From NCBI GenBank assembly GCA_031431235.1, contig JANPDA010000271.1, forward strand, positions 1-11,604: a DNA stretch of 11,604 nucleotides. Direction: 5' to 3'. The stretch comes from JANNSW01 sp031431235 (GTDB lineage: Bacteria > Pseudomonadota > Alphaproteobacteria > Rhizobiales > Hyphomicrobiaceae). Shown in pieces: positions 1 to 6,330 of this stretch (positions are counted from its first letter, which is position 1; every line of letters starts with the position of its first letter). The translations under genes were made by a program, and so were the position numbers. The notes under the pieces were generated by a model. The model had not been told where the DNA came from and searched no databases. It saw only the letters and a list, made by a program, of their open reading frames with translations.

Positions 1-1
1 C

Positions 2-913
2 CATATCCGCCGCTTCCTGATTTCCGAGCCGCGCGGCAGCGTCGCCCGGCACGTCAATCTGCTGGTGCCGCCGACCCGCAAGGACTGCGATGCCGGCGTC
101 ATCATCATGGAGCCGACGGAATACCCGCCGATGTCGGGTTCCAACACCATGGCGACCGTGACGGTACTCTTGGAAACCGGCATCGTGCCGATGACCGAGC
201 CAGAAACCATCGTCATGCTCGAGACTCCGGCCGGCCCGGTGCGCGCCCGCGCCACCTGCCGCGACGGGCGCTGCGTCTCGGTCGAGATCGGCAATGTGCC
301 GTGCTTTGCGCTGGCGCTCGATGCCAAGGTCGAGGTCGCGGGTCATGGCACGATCATGCTCGATGTCGCCTATGGCGGCATGATCTACGCCATCGTCGAT
401 GCGACGAAACTCGGCTTCCAAGTGACGGCAGACGAAGCGCGCGAGCTGGCCATGCTCGGCGAAAAAATCCGCGTGGCCGCGCGCGCGCAATTGACCGCCG
501 TACATCCGGAGAACTCCGGCATCAGCGGTGTCTCGATCGTACAGCTCAACCGGCCCTACGAAGGCTCCGGCAAGCCGACGCGCAACACCTGCATCGTCTC
601 GCCCGGCCGCTCGGACCGGAGCCCCACCGGCACGGGCACCTCGGCGCGGCTCGCGATTCTGCACGCGCGCGGGCTGATGCGAGCCGGCGAGCACATGGTG
701 CATGCGTCCATCATCGGCTCTGAGTTCACGGGAACCATCGTCGGCGAGACGAAAGTCGGCAACCTCCCCGCCATCGTCACCACCATCCGCGGCCGGGCCT
801 GGGTTACCGGGATTTTCCAGCACTTCATCGATCCGGGCGATCCCTATCCGACCGGCTATGTGCTATCGGACACCTGGGGCGCAACGGGCAACATCGCGGT
901 CAGCCAGTCATGA
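2..913 (+). CDS. Proline racemase-superfamily protein, 5' truncated by the window; likely trans-3-hydroxy-L-proline dehydratase-type
   Basis: The frame is open from the first base, so the true start lies upstream; the GTG at 65 is internal. The fragment begins at the family's EPRG segment (after about 50-60 missing residues) and is collinear with proline racemase/4-hydroxyproline epimerase/trans-3-hydroxyproline dehydratase (PF05544) to the end. Both catalytic sites can be located. The first, normally MCGH, reads MSGS, with Ser at 134-136. The second, normally DRSPCGTGT, reads DRSPTGTGT, with Thr at 626-628. Both cysteines are therefore replaced. Family knowledge: Cys/Cys enzymes racemise or epimerise, while Thr at the second site marks trans-3-hydroxy-L-proline dehydratases, which make delta-1-pyrroline-2-carboxylate. 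A dehydratase is thus favoured over a racemase, but the Ser/Thr pair leaves the substrate open. The stop overlaps the next start (ATGA, 910-913), so translation is probably coupled to a pyrroline-carboxylate reductase-type gene, which fits the dehydratase reading. Confidence 0.88.
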   Translation, partial: HIRRFLISEPRGSVARHVNLLVPPTRKDCDAGVIIMEPTEYPPMSGSNTMATVTVLLETGIVPMTEPETIVMLETPAGPVRARATCRDGRCVSVEIGNVPCFALALDAKVEVAGHGTIMLDVAYGGMIYAIVDATKLGFQVTADEARELAMLGEKIRVAARAQLTAVHPENSGISGVSIVQLNRPYEGSGKPTRNTCIVSPGRSDRSPTGTGTSARLAILHARGLMRAGEHMVHASIIGSEFTGTIVGETKVGNLPAIVTTIRGRAWVTGIFQHFIDPGDPYPTGYVLSDTWGATGNIAVSQS

Positions 914-1890
914 CGAGCATCGAGGTCGGCAAGCAGCTTCTCTACCTGTCGCGGGCGAACGTGCTGTCACTCGCCATCACGCCAGCCGAGATCAATGGCG
1001 CCGTCGAGCGCGCCTTCCGCTCGCAGGCTGAAGGCAAGGGCTGGACGCATCCCAAGCTCTACATGCGCCGCCCCGACGGCAAGGGCTATCAGGCGAAGTC
1101 GGGGACGACGATCGATCCGCCCTACGCGACGCTCAAATGGCTCGGTTATTTTCCCGGCAACGCGGCGAAGGGGCTCCCCGATTTCCGCCCGATGATCATC
1201 CTCAACGAGGGCGAGACGGGACAGCCGGTCGCCTTCATGGACGCAACCTGGATCACCGAGATCCGCACAGGCTCGATGACGGCGATTGCGGCGAAGCGCA
1301 TGGCGCGGCCCGGTCCGGCAAGGGTCGGGTTCATTGCATGCGGCGTGCAGGCGCGGGGGAATTTCGAGGCACTGCGCGCCGTGCTGCCGGTCAAGCACGT
1401 CGTCGCCTACAGCCGGCGGCTCGCGACGGCGGAGACATTCGCCGCGTGGGTGCGCGAGCGCGGCGTGCCGGCGGAAGCGGTCGCCGAGGCTGAGGGCGCC
1501 ATCGCGGGCGTCGACATCCTCGTCTCCTCGATCCCGCAATTGACGCCCTCGCCCGGCGGGCTCGATGCGCGGTTGATCTCGCCCGGTACCTTCGTCTCCA
1601 TGATCGATCTCGGCTATGGCTGGGACAAGACTACGTTGGGCGCGCTCGAGCGAGTCGTGACGGACGATCCGGAGGAAACGGGCCCGCGCGGCTCGATCAA
1701 GCTCAACTACGAAGGTCCGATCGCCGGTGGGCTCGCGGGCGTCGTGTCGGGGACCGTGCCGGGCCGGCTCGAGGAGAAGGAAATCAACGCGCTCGTGTTC
1801 TCGGGCGTGGGTTTGGCCGACGTGGGGCCGGCGGCACTCGTCTATGAGCGGGCGGTCGAGCGGGGCGTAGGGACGGTGCTGGAGCTGTAG
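910..1890 (+). CDS. Ornithine cyclodeaminase/mu-crystallin family protein, probable delta-1-pyrroline-2-carboxylate reductase
   Basis: A 326-residue protein, the usual length for PF02423. It shows the substrate-pocket motif RTGSMTAIA (R119) and the Rossmann turn GFIACGVQA at about 140-148, which leads into the family's GVQA signature. One oddity is Ala at residue 143, where most members have the first Gly of the GxG turn. Members bind NAD(P)H and act as ornithine cyclodeaminase, ketimine reductase, alanine dehydrogenase or delta-1-pyrroline-2-carboxylate reductase. Sequence alone does not separate these. The ATGA overlap with an upstream proline racemase-superfamily dehydratase candidate favours reduction of pyrroline-2-carboxylate to L-proline, completing a trans-3-hydroxyproline route in the cytosol. 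The start at 910 is fixed by the overlap. A 109-base gap and a decayed toxin-antitoxin locus follow, so this pair probably ends its own transcript. Confidence 0.88.
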   Translation: MTSIEVGKQLLYLSRANVLSLAITPAEINGAVERAFRSQAEGKGWTHPKLYMRRPDGKGYQAKSGTTIDPPYATLKWLGYFPGNAAKGLPDFRPMIILNEGETGQPVAFMDATWITEIRTGSMTAIAAKRMARPGPARVGFIACGVQARGNFEALRAVLPVKHVVAYSRRLATAETFAAWVRERGVPAEAVAEAEGAIAGVDILVSSIPQLTPSPGGLDARLISPGTFVSMIDLGYGWDKTTLGALERVVTDDPEETGPRGSIKLNYEGPIAGGLAGVVSGTVPGRLEEKEINALVFSGVGLADVGPAALVYERAVERGVGTVLEL

Positions 1891-1999
1891 TCGCGTGGCT
1901 CGGAGGCAGACGGCGAGACCACCGAAGTCTGACAGCGTCGTTGCGCCGGGCCCCGCATCCAGGCATGATCAGAAATAAACTGCGGAGTTCGTTCCGGCG

Positions 2000-2238
2000 A
2001 TGACCATGCCTCTCCATGATCGTATCGAGATCAATCCGAAGATCCTCGTCGGCAAACCTGTTGTGCGGGGCACGAGGCTCAGCGTCGACTTCCTGTTGGA
2101 GCTCATGGCGGAGGCTGGACGGAGGAGACGATCCTTCACGAGTAACTGGGCTTGGTTCGCGAGGACCTGCTCGCCTGCCTCGAGCATGCGGTCGGCGTGC
2201 TGAGGTCGGAGCAGGTCTATCCGGTAGACGCGACCTGA
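2000..2238 (+). pseudogene. Decayed DUF433-family antitoxin (frameshift plus nonsense)
   Basis: The reading from the ATG at 2000 gives a clear DUF433 start: an INPKILVGKPVVRGTRLSV segment followed by LLELMAE. At 2111-2116 the frame breaks. From 2116 the conserved continuation GWTEETILHE appears one frame over, consistent with loss of a single base. In that frame TAA at 2143-2145 interrupts the family's EYPG position, reading HE-stop-LGLVREDLLACLEHAV, and the remainder runs on to TGA at 2236-2238. DUF433 proteins are small winged-helix antitoxins usually paired with DUF5615 PIN-like toxins, and such a gene follows 7 bases later, also damaged. Two independent lesions make a sequencing error an unlikely full explanation. 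The unbroken original would be about 79 residues. Confidence 0.82.
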
Positions 2239-2245
2239 GCGCTTC

Positions 2246-2612
2246 ATGCGATTTCTGGCCAACGAGAACTTTCTTCGCAGCGCCGTCGAGGCGCTCCGGG
2301 CACTTGGCCACGACGTCGCATGAAGGAGGATCGACGCGCCCGGAGCGAGCGATGATGAGGTTCTGGTGCTGGCCGCGGCAGAACAGCGGGTGCTCCTCAC
2401 GTTCGACAATGACTTCGGAAAGCTTGCTTTCAAGGCTGGACTTCCCGCGACCTGTGGCATCATTATTTTCCGTCTTCGCAAGCAGTCGAACGCGAGCGTG
2501 ACGAAACGGATCGTCGAAGTCATCTCATCGCGGGGCGAATGGCAGGGGCACTACGCGGTGGTCGGCGCCGCTCGGATCCGAGTGCGAACTGCCCGGTGCA
2601 AGCGGGTAGTAG
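2246..2612 (+). pseudogene. Decayed DUF5615 PIN-like toxin (internal TGA, probable 3' frameshift)
   Basis: From the ATG at 2246 the product begins MRFLANENF...GHDVA, then meets TGA at 2321-2323. It continues in the same frame as RRIDAPGASDDEVLVLAAA, then RVLLTFDNDFGKLAF, then EWQGHYAVVGAARIRVR. These are the ordered blocks of DUF5615 PIN-like nucleases. The TGA falls where relatives usually have Trp, so one base change explains it. The C-terminus also fails to stop: the frame reads on to about 2905 across the next gene. Tandem TAG codons at 2607-2612 lie one frame away, suggesting a second, one-base lesion near the 3' end. A full-length product would be about 120 residues, normal for the family. 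Its partner antitoxin upstream is also broken, so the module appears dead. The 3' boundary is approximate. Confidence 0.8.
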
Positions 2613-2649
2613 CTCTTGCTCGCCGTCCCTTTCAAGAACGAGGTGCTGC

Positions 2650-4428
2650 ATGTTCACACTCCTCCCCGATGGCCTCCCCTCCGGCCGCGAGCTGCTTGCC
2701 GAGGGCCGAGCCATGGCCAAGGACTGGCAGGTCCAGCGGGGGCCGTTCCTCAAGGAGCGCGACGTTCCCTCCGAGGCCGCGCACAAGCGCCGGACGGCTA
2801 CCGAGGGCCGTATCATGCAGCACGCCCAGATCGGCTATCGGGACCTCGCCAAGTCGCGCCGGGCCTACGCCGAAATCTACGAGGCCTGCGCGCGCAAGGG
2901 CGTGACCGTCGACCGCTACGGCATTTGCCTCGACTGGTCGATGGGCCTGCCGCGCGCGATCCGGGAGAAGGGCGTCACCGGCACCGGGATGATCCTCGAG
3001 GGTGTCGAGGACTTCGTCGCGTTCACGAGCGGCGCGCCCGTCGCACCCCATTTCGGCGACTTCGTGCTCGGCTTTCCCGCCGCCGTCGAGAACACGCAAG
3101 CCGCGCTCGCGTCCGGCTCGACCTCGATCGGCAATCTCGGCCAGTACTTCACCTTCGCTTTGCCGGGCTTCAGCGACGACATCGAGACGACGGCTGCGAC
3201 CGTCAAGGCGCTCGGCCTGATCGCGGCACAACAGGTCGAGACGCTCGTTCACTCCAATCTCGACGATGGTTTTGCCGCCTTGTTCACGGATCTGGCGTCG
3301 AGCCTGGGCGCCGTGCTGATCGAGAAGGAGATCGTGGAGAGGCTGATCGGCGGCCATGTCAGCCATTGCTATGGCAATCATTTCACCGATCCGCTGCGCC
3401 GGCTCGCCTTCCAGCTCGCGCTCTGCGAGGTGACCGACACGCCCGGCACCATGGTCTATGGCAACACGGTCAGCTATCGGGGGAATGCCGCCCAGAATTT
3501 CGCCAGCTCGGCGAGCTACCTGCTTGCCGACATCACCGGCCAGCGGGTGCGGCCCTCGGGCCACGCGATCAATCCGGTGCCGGTGACCGAGAACACACGG
3601 ATCCCCGATATTGACGAGGTGATCGATGCGCAGCTGTTCGCCGCGCGCCTCGTCGAGGACAGCCAGAGTTTCGGGACGCTCGTCGATGTGGCCAAGGCGC
3701 AGGCGATCGCAGACGCAATCGTCGCCGGCGGACGACAGTTCCGGGACAATGTGATGACGGGGCTCGCGGAGGAGGGCGTCGATACGCAGGATGCCTTCCA
3801 GATGCTGCTGGCGCTGCGCCGCCTCGGAGGCAAGCGGCTGGAGGAACGCTATGGCGTCGGCGAGCCGGATGCTTCGATCATGCGCGGTCGCCGGCCGGTC
3901 GTGCCAGCGTCGCTGATCGACGAGATCAACGGCAAGGCGCGCGAGCATCTGGCGGTCGTGGGCAGCGCCGACCGCACCAAGCTCAAGATCTCTGGCCTCA
4001 GGGTGCTGGTGGCCACGACCGACGTGCACGAGCACGGCAAGCTGTTGATCGAGAACGTGTTCCGCGAGCTCTCCGTCGAGACGATCGACGGCGGCGTCTC
4101 GGTGGAGCCGGCCGATCTCGCGGCACGGGCCGGGGAGTCGGGAGCCGATGCCATCGCGCTATCGACCTACAATGGGGTTGCGCTGAAATTCCTGAAGGCG
4201 CTCAAAGTCGAGCTTGCGCTGAAGGGCCTCGACACGCCGGTGCTGATCGGCGGGCGGCTGAACCAGGTGCCGGAGGGATCCAACACCAGCCTGCCGGTCG
4301 ATGTGACGGCCGAGCTCGTGGCCGAGGGCGCGATCGTGTGCACCGAGGTCGAGGCGGCGGTGCCAGCGCTGATCGGCATTGCCGGCCGGCGCAAGGCCAA
4401 AGGGCGGCGGACCCGGCTCGCATCATGA
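2650..4428 (+). CDS. Cobalamin-dependent mutase-like protein: N-terminal barrel-like domain plus C-terminal B12-binding domain
   Basis: A 592-residue protein. The C-terminal 140 residues or so are a base-off/His-on B12-binding domain: DVHEHG gives D458-x-H460-x-x-G463 with the cobalt-ligand His, Ser505 (STY) sits at the usual SxL position, and G534-G535 form the late GG turn. The roughly 430-residue N-terminal part contains blocks such as CLDWSMGLPRAI, FVLGFPAAVENTQAAL, SHCYGNHFTDPLRRLAF and MVYGNTVSYRGN. I read it as the TIM-barrel catalytic domain of a carbon-skeleton mutase resembling the glutamate mutase E chain. That comparison is weak, and an uncharacterised relative is quite possible. 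In glutamate mutase the two parts are separate subunits; here they are fused. The start at 2650 is chosen because GAGG at 2640-2643 sits 6 bases upstream; extending upstream would only add translation of the dead toxin region. It overlaps the next gene by ATGA. Confidence 0.75.
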   Translation: MFTLLPDGLPSGRELLAEGRAMAKDWQVQRGPFLKERDVPSEAAHKRRTATEGRIMQHAQIGYRDLAKSRRAYAEIYEACARKGVTVDRYGICLDWSMGLPRAIREKGVTGTGMILEGVEDFVAFTSGAPVAPHFGDFVLGFPAAVENTQAALASGSTSIGNLGQYFTFALPGFSDDIETTAATVKALGLIAAQQVETLVHSNLDDGFAALFTDLASSLGAVLIEKEIVERLIGGHVSHCYGNHFTDPLRRLAFQLALCEVTDTPGTMVYGNTVSYRGNAAQNFASSASYLLADITGQRVRPSGHAINPVPVTENTRIPDIDEVIDAQLFAARLVEDSQSFGTLVDVAKAQAIADAIVAGGRQFRDNVMTGLAEEGVDTQDAFQMLLALRRLGGKRLEERYGVGEPDASIMRGRRPVVPASLIDEINGKAREHLAVVGSADRTKLKISGLRVLVATTDVHEHGKLLIENVFRELSVETIDGGVSVEPADLAARAGESGADAIALSTYNGVALKFLKALKVELALKGLDTPVLIGGRLNQVPEGSNTSLPVDVTAELVAEGAIVCTEVEAAVPALIGIAGRRKAKGRRTRLAS

Positions 4429-5189
4429 GCCCGGTTGGTGTCATCGGCGTCGGGCACCTGATCCATCACCTGACGCCGGGATTGATGCGAGCGAAATCGC
4501 CGCCCAAGCTGCTGCTGTCGCCGCGCAAGCTCGGGACCGCCGTTGCGCTTGCCGAGCGGTTCGGTTGTGAAGTCGCATCGGGCAACGAGGAGATCGTCGC
4601 GCGCTGCCAGACCGTGCTGCTCGCCGTTCGCCCGACCCAGGTGGTTGAAGCGTTGCGCGGCCTGCCCTGGCGTGCGGGGCAGACGGTCGTCTCGCTCTGC
4701 GCCGGCGTGACGATCGCGGCGATGGAGCCGCTGGCGGCGCCGGCGCGGGTGATCCGGGCCATGCCTGTCACCTCGGCCGAATTCGGGGAGAGCCCGACCT
4801 GCCTGTTTCCGGCCGACGCGGACGTTGCGGCCCTGCTCGAGCCGGCTGGCCCGGTGGTCACGCTCGCCGGCGAGGATCAGTTCGAGTCGGCCAGCGTGAT
4901 CGCCTGCTACTATGGTTGGGTGCAGGCCCTGATCGGCGAGATGACCGGATGGTTGAGTGAGCAGGGGATCGATCCGACGGCGGCCCGCCGGCTGACCGCC
5001 GCGATGACACGGGCCGGCGCGACCATGGTGCTGGAGCGGCCTCAGACCCCGATCGATTCGCTGGTGCGAGAACTCTGCCTGCCCGGCAGCTTCACCGGCC
5101 AGGGGCTCGCCGTGCTGCGGGGCCGTGCCGCTTTCGAGCCATGGCCGGAAGCCGCCGACGCACTGCTCGCCCGAATGCGCAACGCATAA
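4425..5189 (+). CDS. ProC-like NAD(P)-binding oxidoreductase (pyrroline-5-carboxylate reductase family, divergent)
   Basis: A 254-residue protein starting at the ATG inside the ATGA overlap with the B12 gene, so the two are probably co-translated. It has an N-terminal Rossmann start (VGVIGVGHL), then VLLAVRPTQVVEAL and TVVSLCAGVTI, where ProC has its VKP and SxxAGI blocks, and RVIRAMPVTSAEFGES, matching the ProC RxMPN region with Val in place of Asn. The C-terminal half is alpha-helical like the ProC dimerisation domain, but it ends PGSFTGQGLAVLRG instead of the standard SPGGTTIxGL signature. Fold and cofactor use are fairly safe. A housekeeping proline biosynthesis role is not, because the substrate-binding loop is altered. 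Coupling to a B12-dependent protein suggests it reduces or oxidises a cyclic imine in the same pathway. Confidence 0.75.
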   Translation: MSPVGVIGVGHLIHHLTPGLMRAKSPPKLLLSPRKLGTAVALAERFGCEVASGNEEIVARCQTVLLAVRPTQVVEALRGLPWRAGQTVVSLCAGVTIAAMEPLAAPARVIRAMPVTSAEFGESPTCLFPADADVAALLEPAGPVVTLAGEDQFESASVIACYYGWVQALIGEMTGWLSEQGIDPTAARRLTAAMTRAGATMVLERPQTPIDSLVRELCLPGSFTGQGLAVLRGRAAFEPWPEAADALLARMRNA

Positions 5190-5213
5190 TCTTGCTACGG
5201 AGCAATCAGCCGC

Positions 5214-5242
5214 TTCACAGAAGCGACACACGGCGATATTAT
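5214..5242 (+). promoter_or_regulatory. Candidate sigma-70-type promoter for the HNH gene
   Basis: TTCACA at 5214-5219 and TATTAT at 5237-5242 are separated by 17 bases, five of six matches to each consensus hexamer. The site lies in the 117-base gap before the HNH gene and would give a leader of about 55-60 bases. Small hairpins just upstream (for example CGCTT/AAGCG at 5211-5225) lack a T-run, so the preceding operon has no obvious intrinsic terminator here. Confidence 0.35.
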
Positions 5243-5306
5243 CAGTTCCAGCGGGAAGGGAGGGAGTGAAACCAACGGACGTTTCAGGGAGCTCTGGACT
5301 GATCAC

Positions 5307-5867
5307 GTGACAGCGACCGCAACATTGCCTGGCACATTTCCGGCGCTGGTCCTCAACGCCGACTTCCGGCCGTTGAGCTATTACCCGCTCTCGCTCTGGA
5401 GCTGGCAGGAATCGATCAAGGCCGTGTTCCTCGACCGGGTCAACATCGTCTCCGAGTACGAGCGGCTGGTGCGGAGCCCGAGCATCGAGATGCGGCTGCC
5501 GAGCGTCGTCTCGCTCAAGGTCTACGTCAAGCCCGCGCGCTACCCCGCCTTCACGCGCTTCAACGTGTTCCTGCGCGACCGTTTCGCCTGTCAGTATTGC
5601 GGCTGCAAGGACGACCTCACCTTCGACCATGTGGTCCCGCGGTCGCAGGGCGGACTGACGCGTTGGGACAACGTGGTGGCCGCGTGCGCGCCGTGCAATC
5701 TGAGGAAGGGCGGCCATATGCCGGCCGCGGCCCGGATGCATCCATTCCAGGAGCCGTATCGGCCGACCGTGCACGAGTTGCACCGCAATGGCCGCAAATT
5801 CCCACCCAACTATCTGCACGAGAGCTGGCTCGACTATCTCTATTGGGACACCGAGCTCGAGCCTTGA
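5307..5867 (+). CDS. HNH endonuclease with two CxxC zinc-binding pairs
   Basis: A 186-residue protein of a compact HNH family that I recall as common in Hyphomicrobiales. The N-terminal block FPALVLNADFRPLSYYPL is characteristic. The catalytic zone runs from about 95 to 134: C95-x-x-C98, then FDHVVPRSQGG with D107-H108, N122, and C127-x-x-C130 followed by N131, forming the zinc-bound beta-beta-alpha metal fold. It ends with NYLHESWLDYLYWD. GTG at 5307 is chosen because it places this conserved N-terminus about ten residues in; AGGGAG at 5286-5291 is a slightly distant ribosome site. It is a predicted DNA nuclease of unknown biological target. No methylase or other restriction partner is beside it, so a restriction-modification role is not supported. 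It has its own gaps on both sides and looks independent of the metabolic operons. Confidence 0.9.
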   Translation: MTATATLPGTFPALVLNADFRPLSYYPLSLWSWQESIKAVFLDRVNIVSEYERLVRSPSIEMRLPSVVSLKVYVKPARYPAFTRFNVFLRDRFACQYCGCKDDLTFDHVVPRSQGGLTRWDNVVAACAPCNLRKGGHMPAAARMHPFQEPYRPTVHELHRNGRKFPPNYLHESWLDYLYWDTELEP

Positions 5868-5927
5868 GGGCCAAAGCGAGGGGCGAGCTCGCTTCTGGCG
5901 CCATGATCGTGAGTTTGCCGCAGGCAT

Positions 5928-6074
5928 TCACCGTGTGTTGGATGTCGGGTGGCTGTCGAGCGCCCGGATCACGTCGGGCTCGCTCAGGGCGATCCCGCTT
6001 TGGAGATCTTTCGCCTCGAGGTCGTCTGGTGCGAGCCCGGGCAGCACCAGCAGGAGCAACAGGACTGTCCGCAT
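5928..6074 (-). CDS. Possible small secreted or membrane-anchored peptide, 48 aa, unknown function
   Basis: On the minus strand an ATG at 6074 is preceded by GAGG at an 8-base spacing and opens MRTVLLLLLVLPGLA, a basic residue followed by a Leu/Val-rich core that resembles a signal peptide or single membrane segment. About 30 polar residues follow before the stop at 5928. I recognise no family. Support is limited to the ribosome site and the hydrophobic start; it may also be a chance frame or the remnant of a larger gene. Confidence 0.3.
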   Translation of the reverse strand: MRTVLLLLLVLPGLAPDDLEAKDLQSGIALSEPDVIRALDSHPTSNTR

Positions 6075-6156
6075 GAGTGAAGCCTCGGGCGATTGAAAGC
6101 GCCGACACGTCTTCGACGCCACAAGCCTGGCACGAGACGGCTCGGAGCCGCAAGTT

Positions 6157-6242
6157 GCGCGCGAGTGCATGTCAGTAGCGCGCGAGTGCATGTCAGTCAC
6201 GCGAGTGCCGGGCGGATTGTCAGCGATGTGGACTGTCAGCGA
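6157..6242 (+). repeat. Tandem direct repeat and four TGTCAG boxes upstream of hyuA
   Basis: A perfect 20-base unit occurs at 6157-6176 and 6178-6197 (period 21). A partial third copy of its CGCGAGTGC core lies at 6200-6208. The hexamer TGTCAG occurs four times on the same strand, at 6170, 6191, 6218 and 6234; the last two are part of a 9-base repeat TGTCAGCGA. The 21-base period is two helical turns, as expected for repeated regulator sites on one face of the DNA, but a simple slippage duplication would look the same. Confidence 0.6.
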
Positions 6243-6264
6243 CACCATCGAGCCCGTGGCGCAG

Positions 6265-6293
6265 TTGACGTGCGAGCGGCAGATCGCCTTGAT
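6265..6293 (+). promoter_or_regulatory. Weak promoter candidate for hyuAB
   Basis: TTGACG at 6265-6270 is a good -35 element. The hexamer 17 bases later, CTTGAT at 6288-6293, is a poor -10, so the promoter may need an activator. It lies just downstream of the repeated TGTCAG boxes, a usual arrangement for activator sites, and about 30-40 bases before the hyuA start. Confidence 0.25.
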
Positions 6294-6330
6294 GAGCGCC
6301 GTAGTGTCTCGAGGAGCGTCGTCCCCTACC

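Larger units (their letters stand above)
5868..6330 (+). other. 463-base spacer between the HNH gene and hyuA
   Basis: I see no plus-strand gene here. The stretch holds one possible small minus-strand gene (5928-6074), a perfect 20-base tandem repeat with further related boxes (6157-6242), and a weak promoter candidate (6265-6293) before hyuA. Plus-strand frames running into hyuA from upstream have no recognisable protein signature. The region is long for this gene-dense window and is the likely control region of hyuAB. Confidence 0.6.

Noticed and set aside
2321..2323. Selenocysteine at the internal TGA of the toxin
   Set aside because: The family has Trp rather than Cys there, no SECIS-like hairpin stands out, and the neighbouring antitoxin carries separate lesions, so decay is simpler.
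2539..2649. Upstream extension of the B12 protein to a start at 2539
   Set aside because: The added residues overlap the decayed toxin, lack family resemblance and lose the GAGG ribosome site that fits the ATG at 2650.
1891..2649. Cobalamin riboswitch ahead of the B12 gene
   Set aside because: No B12-box-like sequence or suitable leader was recognised; the stretch is accounted for by the toxin-antitoxin remains. A covariance-model search would settle it.
5125..5310. Small plus-strand frame spanning the ProC-like end and the HNH start
   Set aside because: It is a shadow frame inside the ProC-like gene running into the spacer, without a ribosome site or family resemblance.
4167..5927. Very long open frame on the minus strand opposite the ProC-like and HNH genes
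   Set aside because: It lies antisense to two genes with clear family motifs, has Arg/His/Pro-rich composition with no recognisable domain, and is the expected by-product of high GC content. The same holds for the long minus-strand frames at 2632-4035, 6844-7968 and 8288-10198.
6157..6208. CRISPR array
   Set aside because: Only two full repeat units occur with a single base between them and no spacer-sized unique sequence, so it is a tandem duplication.
6169..6330. Longer hyuA beginning at 6169
   Set aside because: It would translate the tandem repeat and push the DVGGTFTD motif about 60 residues from the N-terminus, whereas the family has it within the first 10-15 residues.
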